The notes under the pieces are model-generated. The model was not told the origin of the DNA and ran no database searches. It saw only the letters and a program-made list of their open reading frames with translations. DNA of 64,000 nt from DASZTV01 sp035550655 (GTDB lineage Bacteria > Actinomycetota > Actinomycetes > JAFAQI01), in the NCBI GenBank assembly GCA_035550655.1, contig DASZOU010000029.1, positions 1-64,000 on the forward strand. Direction: 5' to 3'. The translations under genes were made by a program, and so were the position numbers. Shown piece after piece: positions 1-8,445 of this stretch (within the stretch, counting starts at the first letter, position 1; each line of letters starts with the position of its first letter).

Positions 1-2141
1 GCCCCGGCGGTCCCGGCGGCGGCCCAGGTGGCGCCGGTCGGCCCGGCGGTGGCGGTGGCTTCGGCGGCCGTCCCGGTGGTCCCGGCGGCGGTGGCGGCGG
101 CTTCGGTGGCCGTCCCGGTGGTCCCGGCGGCGGTGGTGGTCCCGGCGGTGGTGGCGGCTTCGGTGGCCGTCCCGGTGGTCCCGGCGGCCGTGGCCGCGGC
201 GCTCCCACCCAGGGCGCATTCGGGCGTGGCCCGGGCGGCCGGCCCGCGCGCGGCCGGAAGTCGAAGAAGCAGCGGCGTCAAGAGTTCGACAACATGCAGG
301 CGCCGACCATCGGCGGCGTTCAGGTTCCTCGCGGCAACGGCGAGCAGATCCGGCTGCCTCGTGGCGCCAGCCTCGCCGACTTCGCCGACCGGATCGGGGC
401 CAACCCGGGCTCGCTCGTACAGGTCGTGTTCACGCAGCTCGGGGAGATGGTCACCGCAACGCAGTCGGCTCCGGAGGAGACGCTGCAGCTGCTCGGCACC
501 GAGCTCGGATGGGACGTTCGCATCGTCACTCCCGAGGAGGAGGACGCCGAGATCCTGTCCCGGTTCGACCTCGAGTTCGATGCCGACGAGGCGGAGGCGG
601 ACCTGGTGCCGCGCGCCCCGGTCGTCACTGTCATGGGTCACGTCGACCACGGCAAGACGAAGCTGCTGGACGCAATCCGGCAGACCGATGTCGTCGCCAA
701 GGAGCACGGTGGCATCACCCAGCACATCGGTGCCTACCAGGTGCACACCACTGTCGAGGGCAATGAGCGCACCCTGACGTTCATCGACACTCCCGGTCAC
801 GAGGCGTTCACCGCCATGCGTGCCCGAGGCGCGCAGGTCACCGACATCGCGGTCCTGGTTGTCGCCGCGGATGACGGCGTGATGCCGCAGACGATCGAGG
901 CGCTCAACCATGCCCAGGCCGCCGACGTCCCCGTGGTCGTTGCGGTCAACAAGGTCGACAAGGAAGACGCCAATCCCGCGAAGGTGCGGCAGCAGCTGAC
1001 CGAGTACGGCCTGGTTGCTGAGGAGTACGGCGGCGAGACCCTGTTCATCGACGTCTCCGCGAAGACCGGTCTCGGGCTCGAGACTCTTCTCGAAGCCGTC
1101 GTGCTGACCGCTGACGCCGCCCTCGACCTCCGGGCCAACCCGAATCGCGACGCCGAAGGTGTCGCGATCGAGGCGAACCTGGACAAGGGTCGCGGCCCGG
1201 TGGCCACCGTGCTGATCCAGCGGGGGACGTTGCGCGTCGGTGACTCGATCGTCGCGGGCGACGCCTACGGCCGGGTGCGGGCGATGCTCGACGAGTACGG
1301 CGATCCCGTTACCGAAGCCGGGCCTTCCCGCCCGGTCCAGGTGCTCGGCTTCACCAGCGTCCCCGGAGCGGGCGACAACTTCCTCGTCGTGCCGGAGGAC
1401 CGGGTTGCGCGGCAGATCGCCGAGCAGCGTCAGGCTCGCGAGCGTTTCGCCGAGCTGGCGAAGAGTCGTGGCCGCATGACTCTCGAGGACGTGCTCGAGC
1501 GCATCCAGCAGGGTGAGGTCAACCAGCTCAACCTCATCCTCAAGGGTGACGTGTCCGGTTCGGTCGAGGCGCTCGAAGACGCGCTGCTCAAGATCGACGT
1601 CGGCGCCGAGGACGAGGTCGGGCTGCGCATCATCGGCCGGGGTGTCGGCGCGATCACCGAGAACGACATCAACCTGGCTCGCGCCTCCGACGCGGTCGTC
1701 ATCGGCTACAACGTGCGGCCCGAGGGCAAGGCGCGCGAGCTCGCCGAACGCGAGAAGGTGGATGTCCGCTTCTACTCGGTCATCTACGCCGCGATCGACG
1801 ATGTCGAGAGCGCTCTCAAGGGCATGCTCAAGCCCGAGTTCGAAGAGGTGCAGCTCGGCACGGCCGAGATTCGCGAGGTGTTCCGGTCCAGCAAGGTCGG
1901 AAACATCGCGGGTTGCATCGTCCGCAGCGGGACCATCGTGCGGAACTCCAAAGCCAGGCTCGTTCGAGACGGTGTCGTGGTGGCGGACAACCTTTCGATC
2001 GCGACGCTTCGGCGTTTCAAGGACGACGCGACGGAGGTGCGTGAAGGCTTCGAGTGCGGTATCAGCCTCGGCAGCTACAACGACATCAACGTCGGCGACG
2101 TCATCGAGACGTTCGAGCTCCGCGAGAAGCCTCGGGTGTAG
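1..2141 (+). CDS. infB: Translation initiation factor IF-2 (5' partial)
   Basis: GTPase that brings initiator fMet-tRNA to the 30S subunit and promotes subunit joining. The reading frame is open from base 3 to the TAG at 2139-2141, and the true start lies upstream of the window. The visible N-terminus is a Gly/Pro/Arg-rich low-complexity tract (about bases 3-240), typical of long actinobacterial IF-2. A basic KSKKQRRQEF segment follows, then the IF2_N-like region. G1 motif GHVDHGKT is at 636-659, G3 DTPGHEAF near 787 and G4 NKVD near 949. The C-terminal IF-2 domains end normally (about 712 residues visible). rbfA starts 2 bases after the stop, as in the usual infB-rbfA-truB cluster. Identification is secure. 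Confidence 0.97.
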   Translation, partial: PGGPGGGPGGAGRPGGGGGFGGRPGGPGGGGGGFGGRPGGPGGGGGPGGGGGFGGRPGGPGGRGRGAPTQGAFGRGPGGRPARGRKSKKQRRQEFDNMQAPTIGGVQVPRGNGEQIRLPRGASLADFADRIGANPGSLVQVVFTQLGEMVTATQSAPEETLQLLGTELGWDVRIVTPEEEDAEILSRFDLEFDADEAEADLVPRAPVVTVMGHVDHGKTKLLDAIRQTDVVAKEHGGITQHIGAYQVHTTVEGNERTLTFIDTPGHEAFTAMRARGAQVTDIAVLVVAADDGVMPQTIEALNHAQAADVPVVVAVNKVDKEDANPAKVRQQLTEYGLVAEEYGGETLFIDVSAKTGLGLETLLEAVVLTADAALDLRANPNRDAEGVAIEANLDKGRGPVATVLIQRGTLRVGDSIVAGDAYGRVRAMLDEYGDPVTEAGPSRPVQVLGFTSVPGAGDNFLVVPEDRVARQIAEQRQARERFAELAKSRGRMTLEDVLERIQQGEVNQLNLILKGDVSGSVEALEDALLKIDVGAEDEVGLRIIGRGVGAITENDINLARASDAVVIGYNVRPEGKARELAEREKVDVRFYSVIYAAIDDVESALKGMLKPEFEEVQLGTAEIREVFRSSKVGNIAGCIVRSGTIVRNSKARLVRDGVVVADNLSIATLRRFKDDATEVREGFECGISLGSYNDINVGDVIETFELREKPRV
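28..205 (+). repeat. Gly/Pro/Arg-rich tandem coding repeat in infB
   Basis: In the infB frame this stretch repeats the unit GFGGRPGGPGGGG with slight variation at least three times. At the DNA level, 'ggtggccgtcccggtggtcc' recurs nearly identically. It encodes the disordered N-terminal extension of IF-2 and is a likely site of repeat-length variation. Confidence 0.85.
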
Positions 2142-2143
2142 CC

Positions 2144-2575
2144 GTGGCTGAGGACGCGCGCGTTCGCCGGATGAGCGTGCGAGTGCGAGAGATTGCCGCG
2201 CAGGCGGTCGAGCATCACGTGAAGGATCCGCGGCTGGGCATGGTGACGATCACGGACGCCCGGCTGACGCCGGATCTCCGCGAGGCCACCGTGTTCTGGA
2301 CGGTCTGGGGCGACGACGCGGTTCGGGCCGACAGCGCGGCCGCGCTGGAGGCGTCGAAAGGCATGATCCGCACCGCGATCGGTCGCGGGACGGGCCTCAA
2401 GCACACGCCGTCGGTGACCTTCGTGCTCGACGCCGTCCCCGAGAACGCCCAGCACATCGAGGACGTGCTGGAGCGGGCGCGGGCGGAAGACGAGCGCGTC
2501 CACGCGCTGGCCGAGCGTGCCGCTCCGGCAGGGGACGCCAACCCGTACCGCGACACGGAGCCCTCCGGCGAGTGA
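2144..2575 (+). CDS. rbfA: 30S ribosome-binding factor A
   Basis: Late 30S maturation factor that binds 16S rRNA near helix 1/45. The GTG at 2144 is 2 bases after the infB stop and gives VAEDARVRRMSVRVREIAAQAV, the usual RbfA N-terminal helix. The conserved DPRLGMVTITDARLTPDLREATV strand-helix region follows. The 143-residue length is normal and the tail is acidic. The last 4 bases overlap truB (GTGA), which suggests translational coupling in an infB-rbfA-truB operon. A longer frame runs back into infB, but that extension has no homologous sequence. Confidence 0.95.
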   Translation: MAEDARVRRMSVRVREIAAQAVEHHVKDPRLGMVTITDARLTPDLREATVFWTVWGDDAVRADSAAALEASKGMIRTAIGRGTGLKHTPSVTFVLDAVPENAQHIEDVLERARAEDERVHALAERAAPAGDANPYRDTEPSGE

Positions 2576-3429
2576 GCGACGGCCTCGTCGTCGTCGACAA
2601 GCCGGCCGGCTGGACGTCGCACGACGTCGTCGGCAAGGTACGCCGGCTTGCCGGAACTCGCCGGGTCGGTCATGCGGGGACCCTCGACCCCATGGCGACC
2701 GGTGTGCTCATCCTCGGCGTCGGGAGGGCCACTCGGTTGCTCGGGCATCTCGCGCTCCACGACAAGGAGTACGACGCCACCATCCGTCTCGGCAGCTCGA
2801 CCACGACTGACGACGCCGAGGGCGAGGAGCTGTCGGCCGCGGCCGACGGAGCGGCGGCGGCAATCAGCGACAGCGAGATCGAACGTGTCATGCGCAGCCT
2901 GACCGGCGAGATCGACCAGGTCCCCAGCTCGGTGTCCGCGATCAAGGTCGATGGGGTGCGGGCCTACAAGCGTGCGCGTGACGGGGAGGCGGTCGAGCTG
3001 AAGGCTCGGCGCGTGATGATCGACGAGTTCACGCTGAGGGCGCGGCGGGGCCCCGATCTCGACGTCCACGTCGCGTGCTCGACCGGAACCTACGTGCGCG
3101 CACTCGCGCGGGACCTGGGGGCGACGCTGGGGGTCGGTGGGCATCTGACCGCTCTCCGCCGGACCCGGAGCGGCCCGTATCGCGTCGACCAGGCGCGTGG
3201 CATCGAGGACCTCGAGGCGGCCTTCACGGTGATCCCACTCGGCGAGGCGGTTGCGGACGCGTTTCCGGTGTTGACCGTGAGCGATGAGGACGCCGTCCGG
3301 CTCGGGCACGGGCAACGCCTCACGCTCGAGCTGTCGAGCTCGCCGAGCGGGGTGTTCGCACCCGACGGAAGGGTGGTCGCCCTCGTCGAGGCGCGCGGCG
3401 GCGAGGCGAGGCCGATATGTGTGTTTTGA
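2572..3429 (+). CDS. truB: tRNA pseudouridine(55) synthase
   Basis: Makes pseudouridine 55 in the T-loop of tRNAs. The protein has 285 residues. The N-terminal VVDKPAGWTSHDVV and the catalytic motif GTLDPMATGVL (Asp39) are clear. The central IDQVPSSVSAIKVDGVRAYK segment is the substrate-binding part of the family, and a short C-terminal PUA-like tail is present. The GTG start overlaps the rbfA stop by 4 bases. ribF follows after 25 bases with its own promoter-like element. Confidence 0.96.
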   Translation: MSDGLVVVDKPAGWTSHDVVGKVRRLAGTRRVGHAGTLDPMATGVLILGVGRATRLLGHLALHDKEYDATIRLGSSTTTDDAEGEELSAAADGAAAAISDSEIERVMRSLTGEIDQVPSSVSAIKVDGVRAYKRARDGEAVELKARRVMIDEFTLRARRGPDLDVHVACSTGTYVRALARDLGATLGVGGHLTALRRTRSGPYRVDQARGIEDLEAAFTVIPLGEAVADAFPVLTVSDEDAVRLGHGQRLTLELSSSPSGVFAPDGRVVALVEARGGEARPICVF

Positions 3430-3442
3430 GCCGGCGCCCCGG

Positions 3443-3448
3443 CAGACT
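3443..3448 (+). promoter_or_regulatory. -10-like element for leaderless ribF
   Basis: CAGACT lies 6 bases before the GTG at 3455. It matches A2 and T6 of the -10 consensus, and the spacing is that of the other leaderless candidates here. It favours GTG 3455 over the in-frame GTG codons at 3452 and 3464. Confidence 0.4.
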
Positions 3449-3454
3449 GGAGTG

Positions 3455-4339
3455 GTGAGCAGAGTGCGGAGCGTCGTCCCCATCGGGGTGTTCGACGGCG
3501 TGCACCGCGGGCATCGCCTGGTGCTCTCACATGCCGTGGCCTCCGCCCGGGAGCGCAACGCGCGAGTCGTGGTGGTCACGTTCCACCCGCACCCGACGTC
3601 GGTGCTGGCGCCCGGCCATGTGCCGCCGATGCTCACCACTCTCGATCGTCGGCTTCAGCTGCTGCACGAGCACGGCGCGGATGACGTCCATGTCCTGGAG
3701 TTCACCCGGGAGCTGTCGTTGCAGACGGCGCAGGAGTTCATCGAGCAGGTTCTGATCGGTGAGCTCGCTGCCGAGCAGATCGTCGTCGGACACAACTTCC
3801 GGTTCGGTCACCGCGCCTCCGGGGATGTGGCGCTGCTGCGGCGCTATGACCTGGAGGTGGACGACGTCCCTTTGCTGACCGACGGCGGCACGATCTCCTC
3901 CACGTTGGTCCGCGACTTCGTCATCCACGGCGACATGGAGGCGGCTGCGGCAGCACTCGGCCGGCTGCACCTCGTCGAGGGTCCGGTCGTCCGCGGCGAC
4001 GCGCGGGGCCGGGCGATGGGCTTCCCGACTGCGAATGTCGCGGTCGAAGAGGGCATCGCCGTCCCGCAGGACGGCGTCTACGCGGGCTGGCTGACCCGAG
4101 CCGAAGGCCAGCGGATCAAGGCTGCGATCAGCGTCGGCACGAACCCGACGTTCGACGGCGTGCAGCGGCGGGTCGAGGCCTACGCCATCGACGTCGGCCA
4201 TGAGCTCGACCTGTACGACGAGCACGTGATCGTCGAGTTCGCGACCCGGTTGCGAGGCATGGAGCGCTTCGACAGCGTGGAGGCGCTGATCGAGCAGATG
4301 CACCACGACGTCGGCGAGTCTCGCGACCGGCTCCGCTGA
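3455..4339 (+). CDS. ribF: Bifunctional riboflavin kinase/FAD synthetase
   Basis: Converts riboflavin to FMN and then to FAD. The N-terminal FAD synthetase (nucleotidyltransferase) domain begins with PIGVFDGVHRGH and contains VVGHNFRFGHRASGD. The C-terminal riboflavin kinase domain carries VRGDARGRAMGFPTAN and the later EFATRLRGMERF segment. The length is 294 residues, slightly shorter at the N-terminus than many homologues. The start was chosen from the -10 spacing upstream; a longer frame reads back into truB and is not homologous. The truB-ribF-rpsO order is the usual actinobacterial one. Confidence 0.93.
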   Translation: MSRVRSVVPIGVFDGVHRGHRLVLSHAVASARERNARVVVVTFHPHPTSVLAPGHVPPMLTTLDRRLQLLHEHGADDVHVLEFTRELSLQTAQEFIEQVLIGELAAEQIVVGHNFRFGHRASGDVALLRRYDLEVDDVPLLTDGGTISSTLVRDFVIHGDMEAAAAALGRLHLVEGPVVRGDARGRAMGFPTANVAVEEGIAVPQDGVYAGWLTRAEGQRIKAAISVGTNPTFDGVQRRVEAYAIDVGHELDLYDEHVIVEFATRLRGMERFDSVEALIEQMHHDVGESRDRLR

Positions 4340-4351
4340 GGCGACTTCCGC

Positions 4352-4357
4352 TACACT
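4352..4357 (+). promoter_or_regulatory. -10 element of rpsO promoter
   Basis: TACACT (4 of 6 to TATAAT) lies in the short gap after ribF, about 68 bases before the rpsO start. No good -35 is visible. It would give an rpsO 5' UTR of about 60 bases. Confidence 0.4.
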
Positions 4358-4375
4358 TGAGCGGTCTAAACCAGT

Positions 4376-4420
4376 CTGCCCCTGTGGTGTAACCCTGCGG
4401 GCTGATGTAACAGGAGAAAC
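4376..4420 (+). promoter_or_regulatory. Structured rpsO leader, possible S15 autoregulatory site
   Basis: The leader between the -10 element and the ribosome binding site (CAGGAG, 4411-4416) is G/C-rich. It has complementary runs, GCCCC near 4378 and GCGGGC near 4397, which could form a stem just before the ribosome binding site. Ribosomal protein S15 represses its own mRNA through varied leader structures in many bacteria. The specific fold here is inference. Confidence 0.3.
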
Positions 4421-4424
4421 ACAC

Positions 4425-4694
4425 GTGCCGCTCGACGCCGCCGTCAAGCAACAGATCATTTCCGAATACGCCACCACCGACGGCGACACGGGTTCCCCCG
4501 AGGTCCAGGTCGCGCTGCTGTCGCGGCGGATCGCCGACCTCACCGAGCACATGAAGGCTCACAAACACGACTTCCACACGCAGCGGGGACTGCTCCAGCT
4601 GGTCGGCCGTCGCCGACGGCTGCTGCGGTACCTCGAGACGGTGGACGTACAGCGCTACCGCGCACTGATCGAGCGACTCGGCTTGCGCCGCTAG
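4425..4694 (+). CDS. rpsO: 30S ribosomal protein S15
   Basis: Primary 16S rRNA-binding protein of the 30S platform. The 89-residue length is exactly that of the family. Conserved features include GDTGSPEVQVALL, the HxxDxHxxRGLLxLVGRRRRLLxYL core (around residues 42-66) and the terminal IERLGLRR. The GTG start has a clear ribosome binding site, CAGGAG, 8 bases upstream. pnp follows after a 160-base gap containing a stem-loop, the classic rpsO-pnp arrangement. Confidence 0.97.
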   Translation: MPLDAAVKQQIISEYATTDGDTGSPEVQVALLSRRIADLTEHMKAHKHDFHTQRGLLQLVGRRRRLLRYLETVDVQRYRALIERLGLRR

Positions 4695-4750
4695 CTCGAT
4701 CGCCACACCGCGCGCCGGTCGCGAATCGCGAGCCCCGGTCCTCGGTAGTG

Positions 4751-4792
4751 GCGGTCGGACCCAAGGCCTCAACCAGGCCAGTGTCCGTCCGC
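4751..4792 (+). promoter_or_regulatory. rpsO-pnp intergenic stem-loop
   Basis: The arms GCGGTCGGAC (4751-4760) and GTCCGTCCGC (4783-4792) pair with one mismatch. Inside them GGCC (4765-4768) pairs with GGCC (4776-4779) around a 7-base loop. A hairpin here is the known RNase III processing and PNPase autoregulation site in E. coli, and Streptomyces has an rpsO-pnp hairpin. It could also attenuate readthrough, although there is no T tract. Confidence 0.6.
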
Positions 4793-4854
4793 TTCGATCG
4801 ATGACCGGGCCCGCTGCGAATCGGCCGTGCGCGCCGAGACGAACGGAGAAGCCC

Positions 4855-7095
4855 GTGACGGGCCTCGCAGACAACGAAACCTTTACCGCCACCGCCGTCC
4901 TCAAGTGCTCGCTCGGCGAGCGCACCATCCGGTTCGAGACCGGACGGCTGGCCCAGCAGGCCGCGGGATCCGCGGTGACCTACCTCGACGACGACACGAT
5001 GGTCTTGTCGGCCACGACGGCGTCGAAGAACCCGAAAGACCAGTTCGACTTCTTCCCGCTGACCGTGGATGTCGAAGAGCGCCAGTACGCCGCCGGCAAG
5101 ATTCCCGGCTCGTTCTTCCGCCGCGAAGGCCGGCCGAGTGAGGACGCGATCCTGACCTGCCGGCTCACCGACCGTCCGCTGCGCCCCAGCTTCGCGAACG
5201 GCCTCCGCAACGAGATCCAGATCGTCTCGACGATCCTCTCGCTGCACCCGGACCACCTCTACGACGTCGTCGCCATCAACGGCGCCGCGTGTTCCGTGCT
5301 GCTCGCCGGCTTGCCGTTCTCCGGCCCGGTCGCCGGCGTACGGGTTGCGCTGATCGACGGTGAGTGGGTCCCGTTCCCGACGTACTCCGAGCTCGAGCGC
5401 GCGGTCTTCGACATGGTCGTCGCCGGCCGCGTGGTCGACGCGGTCGCGGGAGCGGAGCCCAACGGACTCAGCGGCGACGTCGCCATCATGATGGTCGAGG
5501 CCGAGGCGACCGAGAACACCTTCGAGCTCGTCGCCGGCGGTGCGGTCGCTCCGACCGAGGATGTCGTCGCACAGGGCCTCGAGGCCGCGAAGCCGTTCCT
5601 CGCCGAGATCGCCGCGGCGCAGCAGAAGCTCGCCGACCAGGCCGCCAAGGAGACCCGCGAGTTCCCGGTCTTCCTCGCCTACCAGGACGACGTCTACGAG
5701 GCGGTGCTCGCCGCGGTCGGTGACGAGGTCTCGAAGGCGCTGACCATCGCCGACAAGCAGGCCCGAGAGGCCGAGCTCGACCGGATCAAGGACGCCGCGA
5801 AGGAGCAGCTCGCTGCATCCTTCGAGGGCCGCGAGAAGGAGATCTCGGAGGCGTTCCGCTCCGTCACGAAGAAGCACGTGCGGCAGCGCGTCATCAAGGA
5901 CGGCGTCCGGATCGACGGCCGCGGCGTGCGGGACATCCGCAGCCTGTCCGCCGAGATCAACGTCGTTCCCCGGGTTCACGGCTCGAGCCTCTTCGAGCGC
6001 GGCGAGACGCAGATCATGAACGTTGCGACGCTGAACATGCTGCGCATGGAGCAGATGGTCGACACGCTGTCGCCCGAGACGCGCAAGCGTTACATGCACC
6101 ACTACAACTTCCCGCCGTACTCGACCGGTGAGACCGGCCGCGTCGGCTCGCCCAAGCGTCGCGAGATCGGTCACGGCGCACTCGCCGAGCGTGCCCTGGT
6201 TCCGGTGCTGCCGAGCAAGGAGGACTTCCCGTATGCGATCCGTGCGGTCTCCGAGGCGCTCGGCTCGAACGGCTCGACCTCGATGGGCTCGGTCTGCGCG
6301 TCGACCCTGTCGCTGATGGCGGCGGGCGTCCCGCTGAAGGCACCCGTTGCGGGCATCGCGATGGGGCTGATCAACGAGGGCGACGACTTCGTCACTCTCA
6401 CCGACATCCTCGGTGCCGAGGACGCGTACGGCGACATGGACTTCAAGGTCGCGGGCACGCGGGAGTTCGTCACGGCCTTGCAGCTGGACACGAAGCTCGA
6501 CGGCATCCCCGCCTCGGTGCTCGCCGGTGCGCTGCAGCAGGCTCGCGAGGCCCGGATGGCGATCCTCGACGTGATGGCGGACGCGATCGACGCGCCGGCC
6601 GAGATGTCACCGTTCGCGCCGCGCATCATCACCGAGAAGATCCCCGTCGACAAGATCGGTGAGGTCATCGGCCCGAAGGGCAAGATCATCAACCAGATCC
6701 AGGCCGACACGGGTGCCGATCTCATCGTCGAGGACGACGGCACGATCTACATCTCGGCAGTGGGCGGTGACGCGGCAGAGGCCGCGTTGCGGGCGATCCG
6801 CTCGATCGTCTCGCCGCAGCTTCCTGAGGTCGGCGAGCGCTACCTCGGCACGGTCGTGAAGACGACGACCTTCGGTGCCTTCGTCTCGCTCACCCCGGGC
6901 AAGGACGGGCTGCTGCACATCTCGCAGATCCGCAAGCTGGCCGGTGGCAAGCGCGTGGAGAACGTCGAGGACGTGCTGGCGGTCGGCGCGAAGGTGCAGG
7001 TCGAGATCGCCGAGATCGACCCTCGCGGCAAGCTGTCGCTGGTACCGGTTCTCGACGAGGCTGCGTCCGAAGCCGCGGACTCCGCAACCGAGTAG
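4855..7095 (+). CDS. pnp: Polyribonucleotide nucleotidyltransferase (PNPase)
   Basis: Trimeric 3'-5' phosphorolytic exonuclease and polymerase of mRNA decay. The domains in order are a first RNase PH domain, a helical linker, a second RNase PH domain (RVHGSSLFERGETQI; GSNGSTSMGSVCAS), a KH domain (EVIGPKGKIINQIQ with the GPKG loop) and an S1 domain (YLGTVVKTTTFGAFVSL). The chosen GTG at 4855 has a strong ribosome binding site (ACGGAGAA) just upstream and gives 746 residues, close to other actinobacterial PNPases. An in-frame ATG at 4801 would add 18 residues but lies in the leader right after the stem-loop. Confidence 0.95.
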   Translation: MTGLADNETFTATAVLKCSLGERTIRFETGRLAQQAAGSAVTYLDDDTMVLSATTASKNPKDQFDFFPLTVDVEERQYAAGKIPGSFFRREGRPSEDAILTCRLTDRPLRPSFANGLRNEIQIVSTILSLHPDHLYDVVAINGAACSVLLAGLPFSGPVAGVRVALIDGEWVPFPTYSELERAVFDMVVAGRVVDAVAGAEPNGLSGDVAIMMVEAEATENTFELVAGGAVAPTEDVVAQGLEAAKPFLAEIAAAQQKLADQAAKETREFPVFLAYQDDVYEAVLAAVGDEVSKALTIADKQAREAELDRIKDAAKEQLAASFEGREKEISEAFRSVTKKHVRQRVIKDGVRIDGRGVRDIRSLSAEINVVPRVHGSSLFERGETQIMNVATLNMLRMEQMVDTLSPETRKRYMHHYNFPPYSTGETGRVGSPKRREIGHGALAERALVPVLPSKEDFPYAIRAVSEALGSNGSTSMGSVCASTLSLMAAGVPLKAPVAGIAMGLINEGDDFVTLTDILGAEDAYGDMDFKVAGTREFVTALQLDTKLDGIPASVLAGALQQAREARMAILDVMADAIDAPAEMSPFAPRIITEKIPVDKIGEVIGPKGKIINQIQADTGADLIVEDDGTIYISAVGGDAAEAALRAIRSIVSPQLPEVGERYLGTVVKTTTFGAFVSLTPGKDGLLHISQIRKLAGGKRVENVEDVLAVGAKVQVEIAEIDPRGKLSLVPVLDEAASEAADSATE

Positions 7096-7097
7096 CT

Positions 7098-8432
7098 GTG
7101 CCGGTCGACCTGGCCGGGGTCGTTCAGCGGCCCGGCACGACCCGAACCCTGCTGACGGCGGACGACGGCGGAGTGATCCGCCGTACCGTCCTGCCCGGCG
7201 GGATCCGGGTCGTGTCGGAGTCGGTGCCGGGCGTGCGCTCAGTCGCCTTCGGGGTGTGGATCGGCGTCGGGTCCCGCGACGAGTCGCCCTCGCTTTCGGG
7301 TGCCTCGCACTACCTCGAGCACCTGTTGTTCAAGGGCACGAAGCGACGCGACGCGTTGGAGATCTCGGCAGCGCTCGATGAGGTCGGCGGGGAGCTCAAC
7401 GCCTTCACGGCGAAGGAGTACACCTGCTTCTACGCCCGCGTGCTCGACGTGGATGTTCCGATCGCGGTCGACGTGATCTGCGACATGGTGACCTCGTCGG
7501 TTCTCTCCAGTCACGAGGTGGACAACGAGCGCGGCGTGATCCTCGAAGAAATCGCCATGCACGACGACGACCCGGGCGACTCGGTGCACGACGAGTTCGC
7601 CTCGTTGGTCTGGCCGGGTGACCCGCTGGGGCGGCCGGTGCTGGGCACCGTCGAGACGATCGAGGCGATGAGCCGCACCGCGGTCAACGGGTACTACCGC
7701 CGTCGCTACCGGCCGGAGCAGCTCGTCATCACGGCGGCCGGCAACATCGACCATTCGCGGCTGGTCCGGCTGGTGAAGAAGGCGTTCGCCGACGTGGCAG
7801 TCAACGACGACGCCGTACCGGCGCAGCCCCGAAGGGGCAAGCGTCCACCGTCGTTCACGGTCGCGACGGCGACCCGCCATCGGCAGACCGAGCAGGCGAA
7901 CCTCGTGCTCGGTTGTGCCGGTCTGGCGCGCGGGGACGAGCGCCGGTTCGCGCTCGGTGTGCTCAACGCCGCGGTCGGCGGTGGCATGTCGTCCCGGCTG
8001 TTCCAGCAGGTTCGTGAGCGGCACGGCCTGGCGTACTCGGTGTATTCGTTTGCCTCGCACTACGCGGATGCGGGAATGTTCGGCGTCTACGCAGGCTGCC
8101 ATCCCAAGCGGGTGCCGCAAGTGCTCGAGCTGTGCCGCGACGAGCTCGCGGTCGTTGCCTCCGGCGGTCTCACTGCCGCTGAGCTCGAGCGCGGCCGCGG
8201 CCAGATGCGAGGTGGTTTCGTGCTCGGGCTGGAGGACACCGGATCGCGGATGAGCCGGCTCGGCAAGAGCGAGCTGGTCTACGGCGAGCTGATGACCGTC
8301 GACGAGGTGATCGCCGCGATCGACGCGGTCAGCCTCGACGACGTGCAGGAGGTTGCCGCCGATCTCTTCACCCGACCGATGTCGCTCGCGGTCATCGGCC
8401 CGTACGACGACGGGCACGAGTTCGCGGCATGA
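7098..8432 (+). CDS. M16 family zinc peptidase (mitochondrial processing peptidase-like)
   Basis: Predicted zinc metallopeptidase of the pitrilysin/M16B family; its substrate in actinobacteria is not clear. The inverted zinc motif HYLEH (His71, Glu74, His75) is intact, and the downstream ERGVILEEI helix supplies the third ligand. The C-terminal M16 half has the GGGMSSRLFQQVRERHGLAYSV segment. The length is 444 residues. The GTG start is 2 bases after the pnp stop, so it is co-transcribed with pnp, as is common in actinobacteria. Confidence 0.92.
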   Translation: MPVDLAGVVQRPGTTRTLLTADDGGVIRRTVLPGGIRVVSESVPGVRSVAFGVWIGVGSRDESPSLSGASHYLEHLLFKGTKRRDALEISAALDEVGGELNAFTAKEYTCFYARVLDVDVPIAVDVICDMVTSSVLSSHEVDNERGVILEEIAMHDDDPGDSVHDEFASLVWPGDPLGRPVLGTVETIEAMSRTAVNGYYRRRYRPEQLVITAAGNIDHSRLVRLVKKAFADVAVNDDAVPAQPRRGKRPPSFTVATATRHRQTEQANLVLGCAGLARGDERRFALGVLNAAVGGGMSSRLFQQVRERHGLAYSVYSFASHYADAGMFGVYAGCHPKRVPQVLELCRDELAVVASGGLTAAELERGRGQMRGGFVLGLEDTGSRMSRLGKSELVYGELMTVDEVIAAIDAVSLDDVQEVAADLFTRPMSLAVIGPYDDGHEFAA

Positions 8433-8445
8433 CAGGGTTCGCCGT

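Noticed and set aside
28..205. CRISPR-like direct repeats at the start of the window
   Set aside because: The repeats are contiguous, in frame and code for a Gly-rich tract of IF-2, with no spacers.
4540..6174. Long open frame (544 codons) antisense to pnp
   Set aside because: It is a shadow of the high-GC pnp gene. The translation is low-complexity Arg/Asp/Glu/Leu/Val with no motif, while the sense strand encodes clear PNPase.
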